From UBA7657 sp049652985 (GTDB lineage: Bacteria; Pseudomonadota; Alphaproteobacteria; Micavibrionales; Micavibrionaceae): a stretch of 64,000 bases of DNA. Shown here piece after piece: positions 7,905 to 17,232 of this stretch. Location of the stretch: contig JBASFK010000002.1 of assembly GCA_049652985.1 (NCBI GenBank), forward strand, positions 310,001 to 374,000, given 5' to 3'. A program made the position numbers and the translations under genes. A model generated the notes under the pieces. It worked only from the letters and a program-made list of their open reading frames with translations. It did not search any database and was not told the DNA's origin. How positions within the stretch are numbered: the first letter of the stretch is position 1; each line of letters begins with the position of its first letter.

Positions 7905-8626
7905 TGATCCTGACACAGCGGGTCTTGTTCAGCTTTCCCGGGATCGAGAATACGCTTGCAGATATAATACACCATCGCGTTGACTTCCTCGCGCGGGAGC
8001 TTGTTTTTGCCGCTCCGGAGCATTTCGACCATTATATCATAGGCCGCCTGCTTGTCGCCCCCGGCGTTGAGCACGAAAGCCGGCATCTGTTTGGTCCATG
8101 CAGGAAGATCAGGCCGGGGAATGGCCGCGAGTTCCCGCGCCCAGAGATAGGCCTTGTCCATGTCCTTAAGCTTGTAGCGCGCAAGGTACACCGCCTGCGC
8201 CAGCCAGCGCCATTTTTCCCCTTCGGTACTGTTGCCCACCTGGTGCAGATATTCCGCGAGCGGCGCGATCTTTGCCGGATCGTCGACGGAACTGAAATAA
8301 AAGCCCGCCAGCATGGGCACAAAGTCTGAACGCGGATCGAGCCCGTGAGCAAGATTGAACCACGCGGCAAGATGATTGTAATCATATTCCTTGAATGCGG
8401 TGGAGCGGCCGCCCGTATCGCCGAGATTTTGCAGCATCACACCCGTCATGCGATAGGCGAATTGCGGGTCGCCCAACGTAAAAATTTCTGCGCCCTTCCC
8501 GTTCGGCGCGGGCGGCACATTCATCCAGCGCGCATGCGCCGTACGGACCTGCAGCCATGCGGCAACGTGCAATGCCATTACCAGAAGGAAAAATATATAA
8601 AGGATGCGGCGGCGCGCCGGGGACAT
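7901..8626 (-). CDS. Membrane-anchored helical-repeat protein next to ABC permease
   Basis: 241 aa, not assigned to a named family. Residues 8-25 (LYIFFLLVMALHVAAWLQV) form one membrane anchor; the rest is alpha-helical and TPR-like (YNHLAAWFNLAHGLDPRSDFVPMLAGFYFS, then KWRWLAQAVYLARYKLKDMDKAYLWARELA), probably periplasmic. Its ATG overlaps the permease stop by one base and its stop overlaps the AraC start, so the three are a coupled unit. It is probably an accessory part of the ABC export module in the pilus cluster. Function unknown. Confidence 0.7.
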   Translation of the reverse strand: MSPARRRILYIFFLLVMALHVAAWLQVRTAHARWMNVPPAPNGKGAEIFTLGDPQFAYRMTGVMLQNLGDTGGRSTAFKEYDYNHLAAWFNLAHGLDPRSDFVPMLAGFYFSSVDDPAKIAPLAEYLHQVGNSTEGEKWRWLAQAVYLARYKLKDMDKAYLWARELAAIPRPDLPAWTKQMPAFVLNAGGDKQAAYDIMVEMLRSGKNKLPREEVNAMVYYICKRILDPGKAEQDPLCQDQ

Positions 8627-9384
8627 CAGAACTGCCTTCGGACGAGATCGATCAGGGCGGCTGTCGTGACCAGCACAGCGAACGCCGCCGCCTGGACCAG
8701 CACGAAAAAGCCGCCGCCTTCATAACCGTAGATCAGCCACGAAGGCTGCGCCGCCAGGTCGAGCCGCGGCATCACCGCCGAGATGGCCTGCATCGTGTAT
8801 TCCATGACCTGATAGATAAATCTGGGCTGCCCGAAAGCATCGACGATGCCGAGCAGCTGACCCATGAGCCGAGCCAGGATGTAAAATCCGGTCGCCGCCA
8901 TTGCCGCCGTCGCGGCGCTGGAGAGAATCATCGAGAAAAACAGGGCCGTATTGACCATGATCACGTTTTCGGCGGCGATGCTGAGCAGCCACCAGGCGTG
9001 CCCGATACCAAACAAATGCGGGGCGATGAGATAAAGGCAGAGTCCCTGCGCGGCGCTCATGCCCAGTGCCAGCAGCGAAAGGCCGACGGCATAAGACAGT
9101 AAAAACTCCACGCGGCTGACGGGGCGCGAGAGAATGAATTCCACGTCCCGCGCCTCGAACGAGCGGCGTATAAAGAAAACAGTAAACAGGACAAGCCCGA
9201 GCACGCCGGCAAAGCGCAGGCCCGCGGCGGCAAAGACGACAGAAAATTGTTGCTTTTCAATCAGGGCAGCGGAGCCGAGAAAAATGGAAATGCTGGCGCC
9301 GACGACAATCGTGATCCCCAGCGCCATAACGAGCCTGTCCCTGAAGGCCGCAGTCAGGACGTAGCGGACGAGAGGCCAGCGCAT
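8626..9384 (-). CDS. ABC-2 type transporter permease
   Basis: 252-aa integral-membrane protein with about six transmembrane segments (for example LVMALGITIVVGASISIFLGSAALI, FAGVLGLVLFTVFFI and VLVQAAAFAVLVTTAALIDLV). The cytosolic stretch RRSFEARDVEFILSRPVSRVEFLLSYAVGL is the hallmark of NosY/GldF-like ABC-2 permeases. The only ABC ATPase in the cluster (15863-16594) lies about 6.5 kb upstream on the same strand and is its probable partner. Nine bases separate it from the secretin. The substrate is unknown; the location suggests a link to pilus assembly or surface export. Confidence 0.82.
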   Translation of the reverse strand: MRWPLVRYVLTAAFRDRLVMALGITIVVGASISIFLGSAALIEKQQFSVVFAAAGLRFAGVLGLVLFTVFFIRRSFEARDVEFILSRPVSRVEFLLSYAVGLSLLALGMSAAQGLCLYLIAPHLFGIGHAWWLLSIAAENVIMVNTALFFSMILSSAATAAMAATGFYILARLMGQLLGIVDAFGQPRFIYQVMEYTMQAISAVMPRLDLAAQPSWLIYGYEGGGFFVLVQAAAFAVLVTTAALIDLVRRQF

Positions 9385-9393
9385 TCGCGAACC

Positions 9394-11319
9394 TTAGAGT
9401 TTAAAGGGGCGGCGGTCTCCGGAGAACGCGCGGTAGATGTCGCGGTCCGTATCGTGGATCGACTGGTCGGGCGACGGCAAAATTGTCGCCTTGAGGAAGA
9501 TCACCAATTCCTGCTTGTGGATGATGTCGTTATGCTGGCGGAACAAGGAGCCAACGATTGGGACTTCGCTCATGACCGGGACGCCGGTCTGCGTGCCCTC
9601 GATGCGGTCCTGCAGCAGGCCACCGAGAACGACAGCCTGGCCGGAGCGAACCTGGATGACCGAATCGATTTCCTGGACGTTCAGTTCAGGCACCTCGGAG
9701 ATAACGTTCTCGTTGGTGATCGGCGGGATCGCCGAAGCCTTGACGAACTCAACCGCCGGGTCGCGCTTCAGGGCGGTGATGCGCGTAATTGTCGGGCGCA
9801 GCGCCATGGAGATGGTGCCATTGTCGAGATTGATCGAGGGCTGGACGTTAACAAGCACGCCTTCCGGCACGTTGCGGATGTCGCTGTCGATATCGACCTG
9901 CGAAACGCCTTCGTCCGTCGTAACGTCGATATCGATTTCGAAGAATACGCGGTTGTCGGCGACGTTCAGAACCGCCGACTGGTTGTTCAGGACCGTCAGG
10001 CGTGGGCTGGCCAGGGCGCGTACCGTGCCGAAGCCGGAAATCGCCTTGATCAGGGCCTGGAAGTCCCCGCCGTCACTGCCGACGACCAGGTTCGAGCTGG
10101 TGGAGCCGGTAATAGTGCTGCTCAGCGATGGGCCGGTGTTAGGGCCCAGGCCTGCCAGAGTCGCGGCGCCGGTGGATGTCAGGTAGTTCAGATTCAGGTC
10201 GCCAAGGTCAAGTGCGCGCCAGTCGATGCCGGTCGCATGCTCGTCGTCGAGCACAACCTCGAGAATTTTCGCCTCGATCAAAACCTGCGCGGTAACAGCG
10301 CGGCGCACCAGCTTGAGGTATTCATCGACTTCTTTCTGGGCGCGTTGCGGGGCATAGACATTCAAAAGCCCGGCCTGCTTGTTCAGTGTGAAGGTCGGAA
10401 CGAGGACATTATCCTCAGGCTGGCTGCCGTTGTTGGATGCTGCCTCCTCTTCCTCGGTCGGCAGGGACTGAACATTCAGCACGGCCTGCGGAGCCTGCGC
10501 CTGAACATTGACGCCTTCCGTGCTCGTTACAGGATTGCCCTGCGCGTCGGTGGCGGCAACAGGTTGCACGTTTGGATTCTGTTCAGTCGCGGTGATACGC
10601 GGATCGCGCTGCGTGCGCAGAACCGCGCCCTCCGCGGAGCCAAGAATCTGCTGGATGTTGACTTCAAGTTCACCCCAGAAATTCGCTTCGCTCGTCGCTG
10701 TCGTTTCGAAGCTCGAGCCTGTATCGGCGCCATCACCCGAGACAACGCCGATATCGTTACGAACGTTGCTCGTGTTGGAGCGGATATAGCTTAAATAATC
10801 GATCTTGTAGACCTTGTTGTACGGCGTATCGAGCTCGACGCGCAGCACATCGTTTTCAAATTTGAACCGCAGGCCGGCAATGTCGGCGATACGCTCCACC
10901 ACATCGTCGAATGGCCGCTCGCGCGCGGTAAAGATGATCGATCCCTTGATGCGCGGATCAAGCTCGAGGTCGTAATCGGCCTGCTGCGCCAGTTCAAACA
11001 GAACGTCGCGGATTGGCACGGACTGGTTGACCGAAATCGAAACCAGCGGCATCGCCTTCATATTGGAATCGCTGGCCGAAATATAGGGCTGCAGGCTGGG
11101 AACGGTGTCGGCAGCAGCGGCATCGCCCATGTCATCCTCGACATCGGGAAGGCGCGGCGCCAGAGCATCGCGGAAATCCTGGGTTTCCATGTCCGCAGCG
11201 CGATCGGCTTTAAGCTGATTCCGTGCCATATCGCAACTCGCGGTCGAAAGCCCGACCAAAAGCATAAACGGCAAAACCAAAGCAAATCTTTGATTTTTAA
11301 GATTTTTTGTCTGCGTCAT
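9394..11319 (-). CDS. Secretin, MshL/PilQ-like outer-membrane pilus channel
   Basis: 641-aa secretin forming the outer-membrane ring through which a type IV pilus passes. The N-terminus looks like a lipoprotein signal with Cys29 (STASC). An N-terminal STN/N0 domain follows at about 90-165 (PIRDVLFELAQQADYDLELDP, then FDDVVERIADIAGLRFKFENDVLRV). A variable Gln/Asn/Glu-rich linker covers about 215-315. The secretin domain runs from about 340 to 625 (VRRAVTAQVLIEAKILEVVL; GTVRALASPRLTVLNNQSAVL; the closing GQAVVLGGLLQDRIEGTQTGVPVMSEVPIVGSLF). This architecture is nearer MSHA-type MshL than PilQ with AMIN domains. Confidence 0.92.
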   Translation of the reverse strand: MTQTKNLKNQRFALVLPFMLLVGLSTASCDMARNQLKADRAADMETQDFRDALAPRLPDVEDDMGDAAAADTVPSLQPYISASDSNMKAMPLVSISVNQSVPIRDVLFELAQQADYDLELDPRIKGSIIFTARERPFDDVVERIADIAGLRFKFENDVLRVELDTPYNKVYKIDYLSYIRSNTSNVRNDIGVVSGDGADTGSSFETTATSEANFWGELEVNIQQILGSAEGAVLRTQRDPRITATEQNPNVQPVAATDAQGNPVTSTEGVNVQAQAPQAVLNVQSLPTEEEEAASNNGSQPEDNVLVPTFTLNKQAGLLNVYAPQRAQKEVDEYLKLVRRAVTAQVLIEAKILEVVLDDEHATGIDWRALDLGDLNLNYLTSTGAATLAGLGPNTGPSLSSTITGSTSSNLVVGSDGGDFQALIKAISGFGTVRALASPRLTVLNNQSAVLNVADNRVFFEIDIDVTTDEGVSQVDIDSDIRNVPEGVLVNVQPSINLDNGTISMALRPTITRITALKRDPAVEFVKASAIPPITNENVISEVPELNVQEIDSVIQVRSGQAVVLGGLLQDRIEGTQTGVPVMSEVPIVGSLFRQHNDIIHKQELVIFLKATILPSPDQSIHDTDRDIYRAFSGDRRPFKL

Positions 11320-11448
11320 GAGAAGGAACCCACCGAGATGAAATAAAAGAAAAAGACAGAAAGCGCCGACAGCGACGCCTTAAATATTAGAACATATCGT
11401 CCATGGCCACACAATAGCCATAGTTAGGCATGCCCACATCCATAAACA

Positions 11449-12588
11449 TTAATCCTTAAAGGATATAACGGACGTATCGAGGGATTTCAGGATTTCGCGG
11501 CTGCCGGTCTTTTTCGAGGAAAGCTTGAGCTGCTGCAGCTTTACCTTGATGTCGGCCTGCTTGTCGGCGTTCGAAAGCGCGACGTCTTCGGTGATCAGGC
11601 CCTCTTGATAAAGCTGGAGCAAGGACTGGTCGAAGCTGCACATGCCGAGAGTGGCGTTCTGCTCCATGACATCCTTAATTTTGGTGATTTCGCCTTTGAG
11701 AATGAGGTCGCGCACGAGGCCCTGGTTCAGCATGACCTCGATGGCCGGCACCATGCCGCCGTCGATGCCGGGCAGAAGCCGCTGGGAAACAATCGCCTTG
11801 AGGTTCACCGACAGGTTAAGGCGTATCTGGGAGGCGTAATCCTCGGGGAAGAAATTCACGATGCGCTCGATCGCCTGGTAGGAGTTGCTCGTATGGATGG
11901 TGGCGAGGCACAGATGCCCTGTCTCGGCCGAAGTCAGGGCCTGCTCCATCACTTCCCTGTCCCTGATCTCGCCAACTAGGATGACGTCCGGGCGTTGGCG
12001 CAGGGCGTTTTTCAGGGCGATGCCGTAAGATTCCGTATCGACGCCTACCTCGCGCTGGGTGACCACCGATTTTTTGTGCTCATGGTAATATTCGATGGGG
12101 TCTTCGATGGTGATGATGTGCCCCTCTTCCAGCGCGTTTCGGTAATCGACCATGGCGGCAAGCGTTGTTGATTTGCCCGAACCGGTCATACCGGTCAGGA
12201 GCACGAGACCGCGCTTCTCCATCGAGAGTTTTTCAAGAATTTTCGGAAGGCGCAGGTCGGCGAAGCTCGGGATTTTCGAGATGATGCGGCGAATGACCAT
12301 TGCGGGAAACTGCCTCTGGCGCAGCGCGTTCAGGCGGAAGCGCCCGTAGCGTCCCATATCCAGCGATGTGTTCAATTCCATGTGGCTTTCGTAATCGCGC
12401 TTCTGGCGCGCCGTCAGCACGGTGTTCAGAATGTTATTGATATCGTCATGCGTCAGCGGTTTTTTATCCAGATGCACAAACCCTTTTTCCGTCCTGAGCG
12501 TCGGCGCATGGTTGACGGTCAGGTACAGATCACTGGCCTTGTGATCGTTCATGGAGTTTAGATAATTGAATATGACGGGGACGTTCAA
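11449..12588 (-). CDS. pilU: PilT/PilU-family retraction ATPase
   Basis: 379-aa hexameric retraction ATPase, second of two adjacent PilT paralogues. Walker A is GMTGSGKST at 133-141; the Asp box IEDPIEYYH, Walker B RPDVILVGEIRD and His box TGHLCLATIHTSNSYQAIERI follow. Two features favour PilU: GMTGSGKS in place of GPTGSGKS, and the N-terminal DHKASDLYLTVNHAPTLR. Its start overlaps pilT by ATGA, so the two are co-translated. PilU usually helps PilT during retraction under load. Confidence 0.88.
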   Translation of the reverse strand: MNVPVIFNYLNSMNDHKASDLYLTVNHAPTLRTEKGFVHLDKKPLTHDDINNILNTVLTARQKRDYESHMELNTSLDMGRYGRFRLNALRQRQFPAMVIRRIISKIPSFADLRLPKILEKLSMEKRGLVLLTGMTGSGKSTTLAAMVDYRNALEEGHIITIEDPIEYYHEHKKSVVTQREVGVDTESYGIALKNALRQRPDVILVGEIRDREVMEQALTSAETGHLCLATIHTSNSYQAIERIVNFFPEDYASQIRLNLSVNLKAIVSQRLLPGIDGGMVPAIEVMLNQGLVRDLILKGEITKIKDVMEQNATLGMCSFDQSLLQLYQEGLITEDVALSNADKQADIKVKLQQLKLSSKKTGSREILKSLDTSVISFKD

Positions 12589-13754
12589 AATGAATACCCT
12601 TCAGAGGAGCCTTCGGCTTTTTTCTTGCCCTCGCCGCTTTCGGAACCGGAAAGGGGCACATCGCCCAGCCTGCCGCCGCCGAGCGATGCATCGGCATAAT
12701 CCTCGTCGTGATCTTCGTCGCCGCCGCCGACGCGGAGCAGCGCCTCGCGGGCTTCGTCCTTGTCGATGATACTGGCCTCGAGCAGACCACCCACGGCGTC
12801 CTCCATTGTGACCATGCCGTAACGCGAGCCGGTCTGCATCATGGAGTAAATTTGCGGGATCTGGTTTTCGCGGATCAGGTTCCGGATGGCGTTGGTGCCA
12901 ACAAGAATTTCGAATGCGCCCACACGGCCCGTGCCGTCAGCACGGCGAAGCAGCGTCTGTGCCACAACGCCCTGCAGCGAGGACGCCAGCATGGCGCGGA
13001 CCATTTCTTTGTCGCCCGTCGGAAACACGTCGATGATACGGTCGATAGTTTTCGCGGCGGATGAAGAGTGCAGTGTCGCGAACACAAGGTGGCCGGTTTC
13101 GGCGGCGGTGAGCGCGAGCGAAATCGTTTCGTAATCGCGCATCTCGCCGACGAGAATAACGTCAGGGTCTTCGCGCAGCGATGATTTCAACGCGCGCGAG
13201 AACGAATTGGTATCCGTCCCCACTTCACGGTGGTTGATCAGCGCTTTTTTAGAACTGTGGAAGAATTCGACCGGGTCTTCGATCGTCAGGATGTGTTTCG
13301 GGTGATGTAGATTGATATGGTTGACCATTGAGGCCAGCGTTGTCGACTTACCCGAACCTGTCGGGCCGGTGACGAGGATGATTCCTTTTTCCAGGTCGGC
13401 GAAGCGGCGTATGACGGGCGGGAGATCGAGCTCCGCCATCGTTGGCACTTCGGTCGGAATTGTTCTGAACACGGCGCAAGAGCCGAGGCGGCTGGTGAAT
13501 CCGTTGACGCGGAAACGCGCCTTTTCCCCGAGAGCGATCGCGAAGTCGAGTTCCATGTCCTTTTCGTAAACGGCGCGCTGATCCTCGGTCATGACTGAAT
13601 AGAGCATCGTGCGAATGTCGTCGCTGGAGAGCGCGTTGGCCTTCACCCGCTTCAGGATGCCGTGCACCCGGATAACCGGCGGGCTGCCCGAGCTGAGATG
13701 CAGGTCGGATGCCTTGTTTTGCATTGTAAACGCCAGAAGCTGTGTCAGGTCCAA
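12585..13754 (-). CDS. pilT: Twitching motility / pilus retraction ATPase PilT
   Basis: 389-aa ATPase that depolymerises type IV pili. I place the start at a TTG (LDLTQLLAFTMQNKASDLHLSSG), seven bases after AGGAG, because PilT homologues begin at this point; a GTG at 13778 adds eight residues. Walker A GPTGSGKST is at 130-138, followed by TIEDPVEFFH, Walker B DPDVILVGEMRD and TGHLVFATLHSSSAAKTIDRI. The C-terminus has an extra acidic/Gly-Ser-rich tail of about 45 residues not usual in PilT. Coupled to pilU downstream. Confidence 0.93.
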   Translation of the reverse strand: MDLTQLLAFTMQNKASDLHLSSGSPPVIRVHGILKRVKANALSSDDIRTMLYSVMTEDQRAVYEKDMELDFAIALGEKARFRVNGFTSRLGSCAVFRTIPTEVPTMAELDLPPVIRRFADLEKGIILVTGPTGSGKSTTLASMVNHINLHHPKHILTIEDPVEFFHSSKKALINHREVGTDTNSFSRALKSSLREDPDVILVGEMRDYETISLALTAAETGHLVFATLHSSSAAKTIDRIIDVFPTGDKEMVRAMLASSLQGVVAQTLLRRADGTGRVGAFEILVGTNAIRNLIRENQIPQIYSMMQTGSRYGMVTMEDAVGGLLEASIIDKDEAREALLRVGGGDEDHDEDYADASLGGGRLGDVPLSGSESGEGKKKAEGSSEGYSF

Positions 13755-13866
13755 GGTCGGTCTCCTCAAGATTGGCACGGCCGGACAAATGGCCGTATTA
13801 CAGTTTTATCGTAACTTTATGAACGGAAAGTAAAATTTTACGCTTTTTTCATTTTAAATGAATTCC

Positions 13867-14643
13867 TTAGAAAAGAGAACCGTCCGTCAAAACCAGCAGA
13901 AAAAGGGCTGCAATCAGCGCCGGGCCGAAGGGAAACTGGCCTCCTTTCCCATAATCTCTAAAGGCAGCGGCGAACAATACCCCGAGAAAGCCCGAGAGGC
14001 CGAAGAACCAGCCTAATTTCGATAATCCAAGCCAGACCCCTGCCACGGCGAAGAACTTCACGTCCCCCATCCCAAGGGATTCCTTTTTTAGGATTTTCTC
14101 CATCACGAAGCCGAGCAACCAGGAGATGGCCGCAAAAATGGTGATGTCGATGCAGAAACTGATCAGCATCTCCATGTCAGGGGCGTCCTGCAACACCACG
14201 GCCTTGAAGATCATGCGCGCGACGCCGATCAAAGCCACGATGATCAAAAGCCCGTCGGGCAAAATCATGTGCCGGAGGTCGATGACGAGCAGCGCGGCGA
14301 GAAAGGGAATGGCGGCGATGATGAAGGCGGTGTCCGGCGACCAGCCCTTGACCCAGTAAGTCACAAGGCACGCGAGCAGCACGCCGAGCTCCATCAGCGG
14401 ATATCCCATGCTGATGCCCTTGCGGCAGTAACGGCATTTCCCTCCGGCCATGATCCACGATGCGACAGGAACGAGATCGGCGGCGGCGAGCGTATGGTTG
14501 CAATGCGGGCATGCGGAGCGCGATGCGCCGAACGGTTTGCGCAACGGAATGCGGTGCGCGAGCGCGGTGGCAAAGCTGCCGAGGGCGAGGCCTACAACCA
14601 CCAAGATGATATTAATCAGGAAAGGCGGGATGTCCGCGCCCAT
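13867..14643 (-). CDS. pilD: Prepilin peptidase / N-methyltransferase
   Basis: 258-aa membrane aspartic protease that cuts prepilin leaders after Gly and methylates the new N-terminus. Two zinc-type pairs, CPHC (45-48) and CRYC (70-73), lie in the N-terminal cytosolic domain of bifunctional PilD/GspO enzymes. The catalytic aspartates are D122 (in IDLRHMILPDGLL) and D194 (in GMGDVKFFA). About seven hydrophobic helices are visible. It should process the prepilin at 5930-6646. It sits nine bases after the TPR-protein gene in the pilus operon. Confidence 0.95.
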   Translation of the reverse strand: MGADIPPFLINIILVVVGLALGSFATALAHRIPLRKPFGASRSACPHCNHTLAAADLVPVASWIMAGGKCRYCRKGISMGYPLMELGVLLACLVTYWVKGWSPDTAFIIAAIPFLAALLVIDLRHMILPDGLLIIVALIGVARMIFKAVVLQDAPDMEMLISFCIDITIFAAISWLLGFVMEKILKKESLGMGDVKFFAVAGVWLGLSKLGWFFGLSGFLGVLFAAAFRDYGKGGQFPFGPALIAALFLLVLTDGSLF

Positions 14644-14651
14644 GCGGGCCT

Positions 14652-15794
14652 CTAGCGCAGCCGTGCCAGGCGTTCAAACACGGCGTCGCGCGGAATGGAC
14701 CTGCTGCCGCCATAGATACTGTCGACCTCGAGCGCCTGCTCGTAGAACTGAACGGCTGAGTCCTTCTTGCCGGAGAGATCGGCAACGACGGCCATGTTGT
14801 ACATGTGGCTTGCGTTGTTGGGCTCCAGGCTTGCCGCCATGCCCAGATATTTCAACGCCTCGTCGAACTGACCCATATTGGCCTGAAGCACGGCCATCTG
14901 GCCGACGACGGCGACATTCTGCGGTTCTTTCTCACGAAGCTCGCTCAGGCGCTGCAGCGCGACGGCGGGGTATTGCTGGCCCATCAGGCCGAGCATATTG
15001 ATCTGCGCCTGTACATTTTCCGGGCGAAGGTCGAGCAATTCTTCATAGGCGTTGATCGCCTCGTCATACATGCCGAGATGCTGAAGCGCGACAGCACGGC
15101 CCAATACGATACTCGGGTCGCGGCTGTTTTTCGCATACAGCGCATTGTAAATCTCGAGCGCGGAATCATAGCGCCCAAGCGTAATGGCGCGCTCGGCAGA
15201 GACAAGCTGCGCCTGGCGGCTGCCCGGGCCATGGTCTTTTGTGACGACGATCAGCTTGGATGCGGGCTGCAGCGCGGGATTGACCTTGCGCGGCGCGTTG
15301 GCGCCCATCTCGCCGGTCGGCACCAGCGTATCGGCGTCGAAAAACAGGTTCTCATCTGCCGATTTATCAGCCGGCAGTGCGGGAATGACATTGACGTCGG
15401 TCGAGGCGGTTGCAGATGCATCCGGCTCGGGTATCAGGCCGGAATCCGCCGGGGGCGCGGCGCCGTCGACGACTTCGGGCGCAGCCTGGGGAACGGCGGG
15501 ATCTGCGGGCGGCGCGCCGCCCTGGTTAATATCCTCGAGTAAATTCTGCATAGCGTCTTCCGCGGCGGCGGCGGCTTCGGGGCTTGTCTCGACCGGCGCG
15601 GTCAGCGCGGCCGGATCGGTGGATACGGGTTCATCGGGAACGCCATCCATGAGCGGCGGCGCGCCTTCATCGGCGGGCAGCAGGATATCGTCCTGCTGCG
15701 CCATGGCGGGCGAAACGGCCACAATGGCGCATGCCCCCAGCAGGAGGATTGCACGCCCGGATACCGTGAAAAGAGAGTTCGGAAGGATACGCAT
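14652..15794 (-). CDS. Secreted TPR-repeat protein of the pilus cluster
   Basis: 380-aa exported protein. From the ATG at 15794 (AAGG six bases upstream) it has a Sec signal peptide ending VAVSPAMAQ; an upstream ATG at 15866, overlapping the ABC ATPase stop by ATGA, would add 24 residues ahead of the signal. A long Pro/Ala/Asp-rich low-complexity linker follows, then at least four TPR-like repeats in the C-terminal half (ITLGRYDSALEIYNALYAKNSRDPSIVLGRAVALQ and onward). TPR proteins such as PilF/MshN assist secretin or pilus assembly; this one probably fills that role. Confidence 0.78.
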   Translation of the reverse strand: MRILPNSLFTVSGRAILLLGACAIVAVSPAMAQQDDILLPADEGAPPLMDGVPDEPVSTDPAALTAPVETSPEAAAAAEDAMQNLLEDINQGGAPPADPAVPQAAPEVVDGAAPPADSGLIPEPDASATASTDVNVIPALPADKSADENLFFDADTLVPTGEMGANAPRKVNPALQPASKLIVVTKDHGPGSRQAQLVSAERAITLGRYDSALEIYNALYAKNSRDPSIVLGRAVALQHLGMYDEAINAYEELLDLRPENVQAQINMLGLMGQQYPAVALQRLSELREKEPQNVAVVGQMAVLQANMGQFDEALKYLGMAASLEPNNASHMYNMAVVADLSGKKDSAVQFYEQALEVDSIYGGSRSIPRDAVFERLARLR

Positions 15795-15862
15795 TTTTTG
15801 CCTTATCGTTGCAGGGGCGAGGTTTTCAGAAAGGGCCCCCTTCGACCCATGATTCAAATTTA

Positions 15863-16594
15863 TCATGCAGCGGCCTTTTTCTCAATGGATTGTAAGAAGG
15901 CCCTCTCAAGGTTATCAACCTGGGTGGTTTTCTTGAGTTCGGCCGGTGTCCCGGTGAAATGGATGGCACCCTCGTGCAATACGGCCACCCGGTCGCAAAT
16001 CTCGTCCATATCCACAAGTATATGTGATGTCAGGAATATCGTCCGTCCCTGCCCCCGGCATTCGACCAGCATATCCTTCACCAGCGTCCGCGCCAGCGGG
16101 TCGAGGCCGCTCATGGGCTCGTCCAGGATCATGAGGTTGCAGCCCGTGAGGACCGTGCCGATCAGCCCAAGCTTCTGGCGCATGCCCTTGGAATAGGTCT
16201 GGACCCGGCGGCTAAGGGCGGCAGGGTCAAGAGCGAGGCGCCTGGCGTAATCGATGACGGTTTGTTTATCGAAGGGCCGCTTGTACAGGGCCAGGGAGAA
16301 TTTCACGAACTCCATGCCGCTCAGGAACCACGGGGGCTCGAAACGCTCGGGCAGGAAAACCAGTGAGTTGCGCCCGGCCTTGGATTGCGGCGGACTGCCG
16401 AACACGGAAATGTCTCCGCCGCTAACGTCGCGAAGGCCGAGGATGCATTTGATGAGGCTGGTTTTGCCCGCGCCGTTCAGGCCGATCAGGCCGAAGCTCT
16501 CGCCCGCGCGCAGGCGCAGTGAAACATTGCGCACCGCAGAGAGCTTGCCATAGGTCACGCTGACATTGTTCAGAGCCAGTATGTCTTCAGCCAT
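15863..16594 (-). CDS. ABC transporter ATP-binding protein
   Basis: 243-aa ATPase of the NosF/GldA-like class that drives ABC-2 exporters. Walker A GLNGAGKTS at 38-46, Q-loop region FLPERFEPPWFLSG, a divergent signature YSKGMRQ at 134-140, Walker B LMILDEP at 154-160, D-loop SGLD and switch His191. The ATG at 16594 begins MAEDILALNNVSVTYG. It lies between the periplasmic PilP-like gene and the TPR gene. The likely partner is the permease at 8626-9384 in the same gene series; the substrate is unknown. Confidence 0.9.
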   Translation of the reverse strand: MAEDILALNNVSVTYGKLSAVRNVSLRLRAGESFGLIGLNGAGKTSLIKCILGLRDVSGGDISVFGSPPQSKAGRNSLVFLPERFEPPWFLSGMEFVKFSLALYKRPFDKQTVIDYARRLALDPAALSRRVQTYSKGMRQKLGLIGTVLTGCNLMILDEPMSGLDPLARTLVKDMLVECRGQGRTIFLTSHILVDMDEICDRVAVLHEGAIHFTGTPAELKKTTQVDNLERAFLQSIEKKAAA

Positions 16595-16608
16595 AATGCG
16601 GTCCCTAA

Positions 16609-17232
16609 TCAGCCGGGCAGGAAAATCCGGGTGTCGATATTGAAGCGTTGGTGGGGCCGTAGGCGGATCGGGAATATCTGGTTCGTGTAATCGTCGAACC
16701 ATTTCATTTCGATATGCTCCTTGAACACCTTCAGGTCCGTGACCTCGTGCGGGATGGCGTCAGGCGTCACGCGCTTGCCGTTCAGCCATATCGTCCAGTC
16801 GCCATGCTTGACGAACACAATGCCGCCGAGCGTGATGTCGCGTTCCTCGGGCGGCGGTTTTGCAGCCTGCCCTCCTTCGCCGATATTTCGCCATTCTTCT
16901 TCGGTGACTTCGCGCGTCTCGCCGACGGATTTTTTCGCATCGACAATCGCCGTATGCTCCCAATACGTGAACAGGAGCGATGGCATCTGGTTCGGGTCGA
17001 TCGCCTGCTCCCCTGTCTCGGGTGTTGCGGCAGCGGCTTCGGTCGGCGCGGCGGCAGGATCTGCCGGAATATTTTCAAGAGGAGGCGTCTCACCCGTTAC
17101 GGCGGGCGATGAAATTCCCATCGGCACGGGCTCTAGGGATTCCGGGGCATCCTGCGCCATCCCATACCCGGCGGCGAACAACAGGGCGCCGCCCAAAACC
17201 GTGATCAGCAATCTGGAGCGCAACCGTGTCAT
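16609..17232 (-). CDS. Periplasmic pilus-assembly protein, PilP/MshK-position
   Basis: 207-aa exported protein. The ATG at 17232 overlaps the PilO-like stop (ATGA) and gives a clean signal peptide (MTRLRSRLLITVLGGALLFAAGYGMAQ). A Pro/Ala/Glu-rich linker occupies about 28-70. The C-terminal domain has the beta pattern ITLGGIVFVKHGDWTIWLNGKRVTPDAIPHEVTDLKVFKEHIEMKWFDDYTNQIFPIRLRPHQRFNID, which resembles small periplasmic T2SS/pilus connector proteins (MshK/GspC-like: the product of the -WLNGKRV- type fold). By place in the cluster it likely connects the inner-membrane PilMNO-like complex with the secretin. Direct family match is uncertain. Confidence 0.65.
   Translation of the reverse strand: MTRLRSRLLITVLGGALLFAAGYGMAQDAPESLEPVPMGISSPAVTGETPPLENIPADPAAAPTEAAAATPETGEQAIDPNQMPSLLFTYWEHTAIVDAKKSVGETREVTEEEWRNIGEGGQAAKPPPEERDITLGGIVFVKHGDWTIWLNGKRVTPDAIPHEVTDLKVFKEHIEMKWFDDYTNQIFPIRLRPHQRFNIDTRIFLPG

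Noticed and set aside
9247..10794. Long open frame (515 codons) on the plus strand antisense to the secretin
   Set aside because: Composition is Arg/Asp/Val-rich as expected of a shadow frame in GC-rich coding DNA, with no recognisable domain, while the minus strand encodes a clear secretin.
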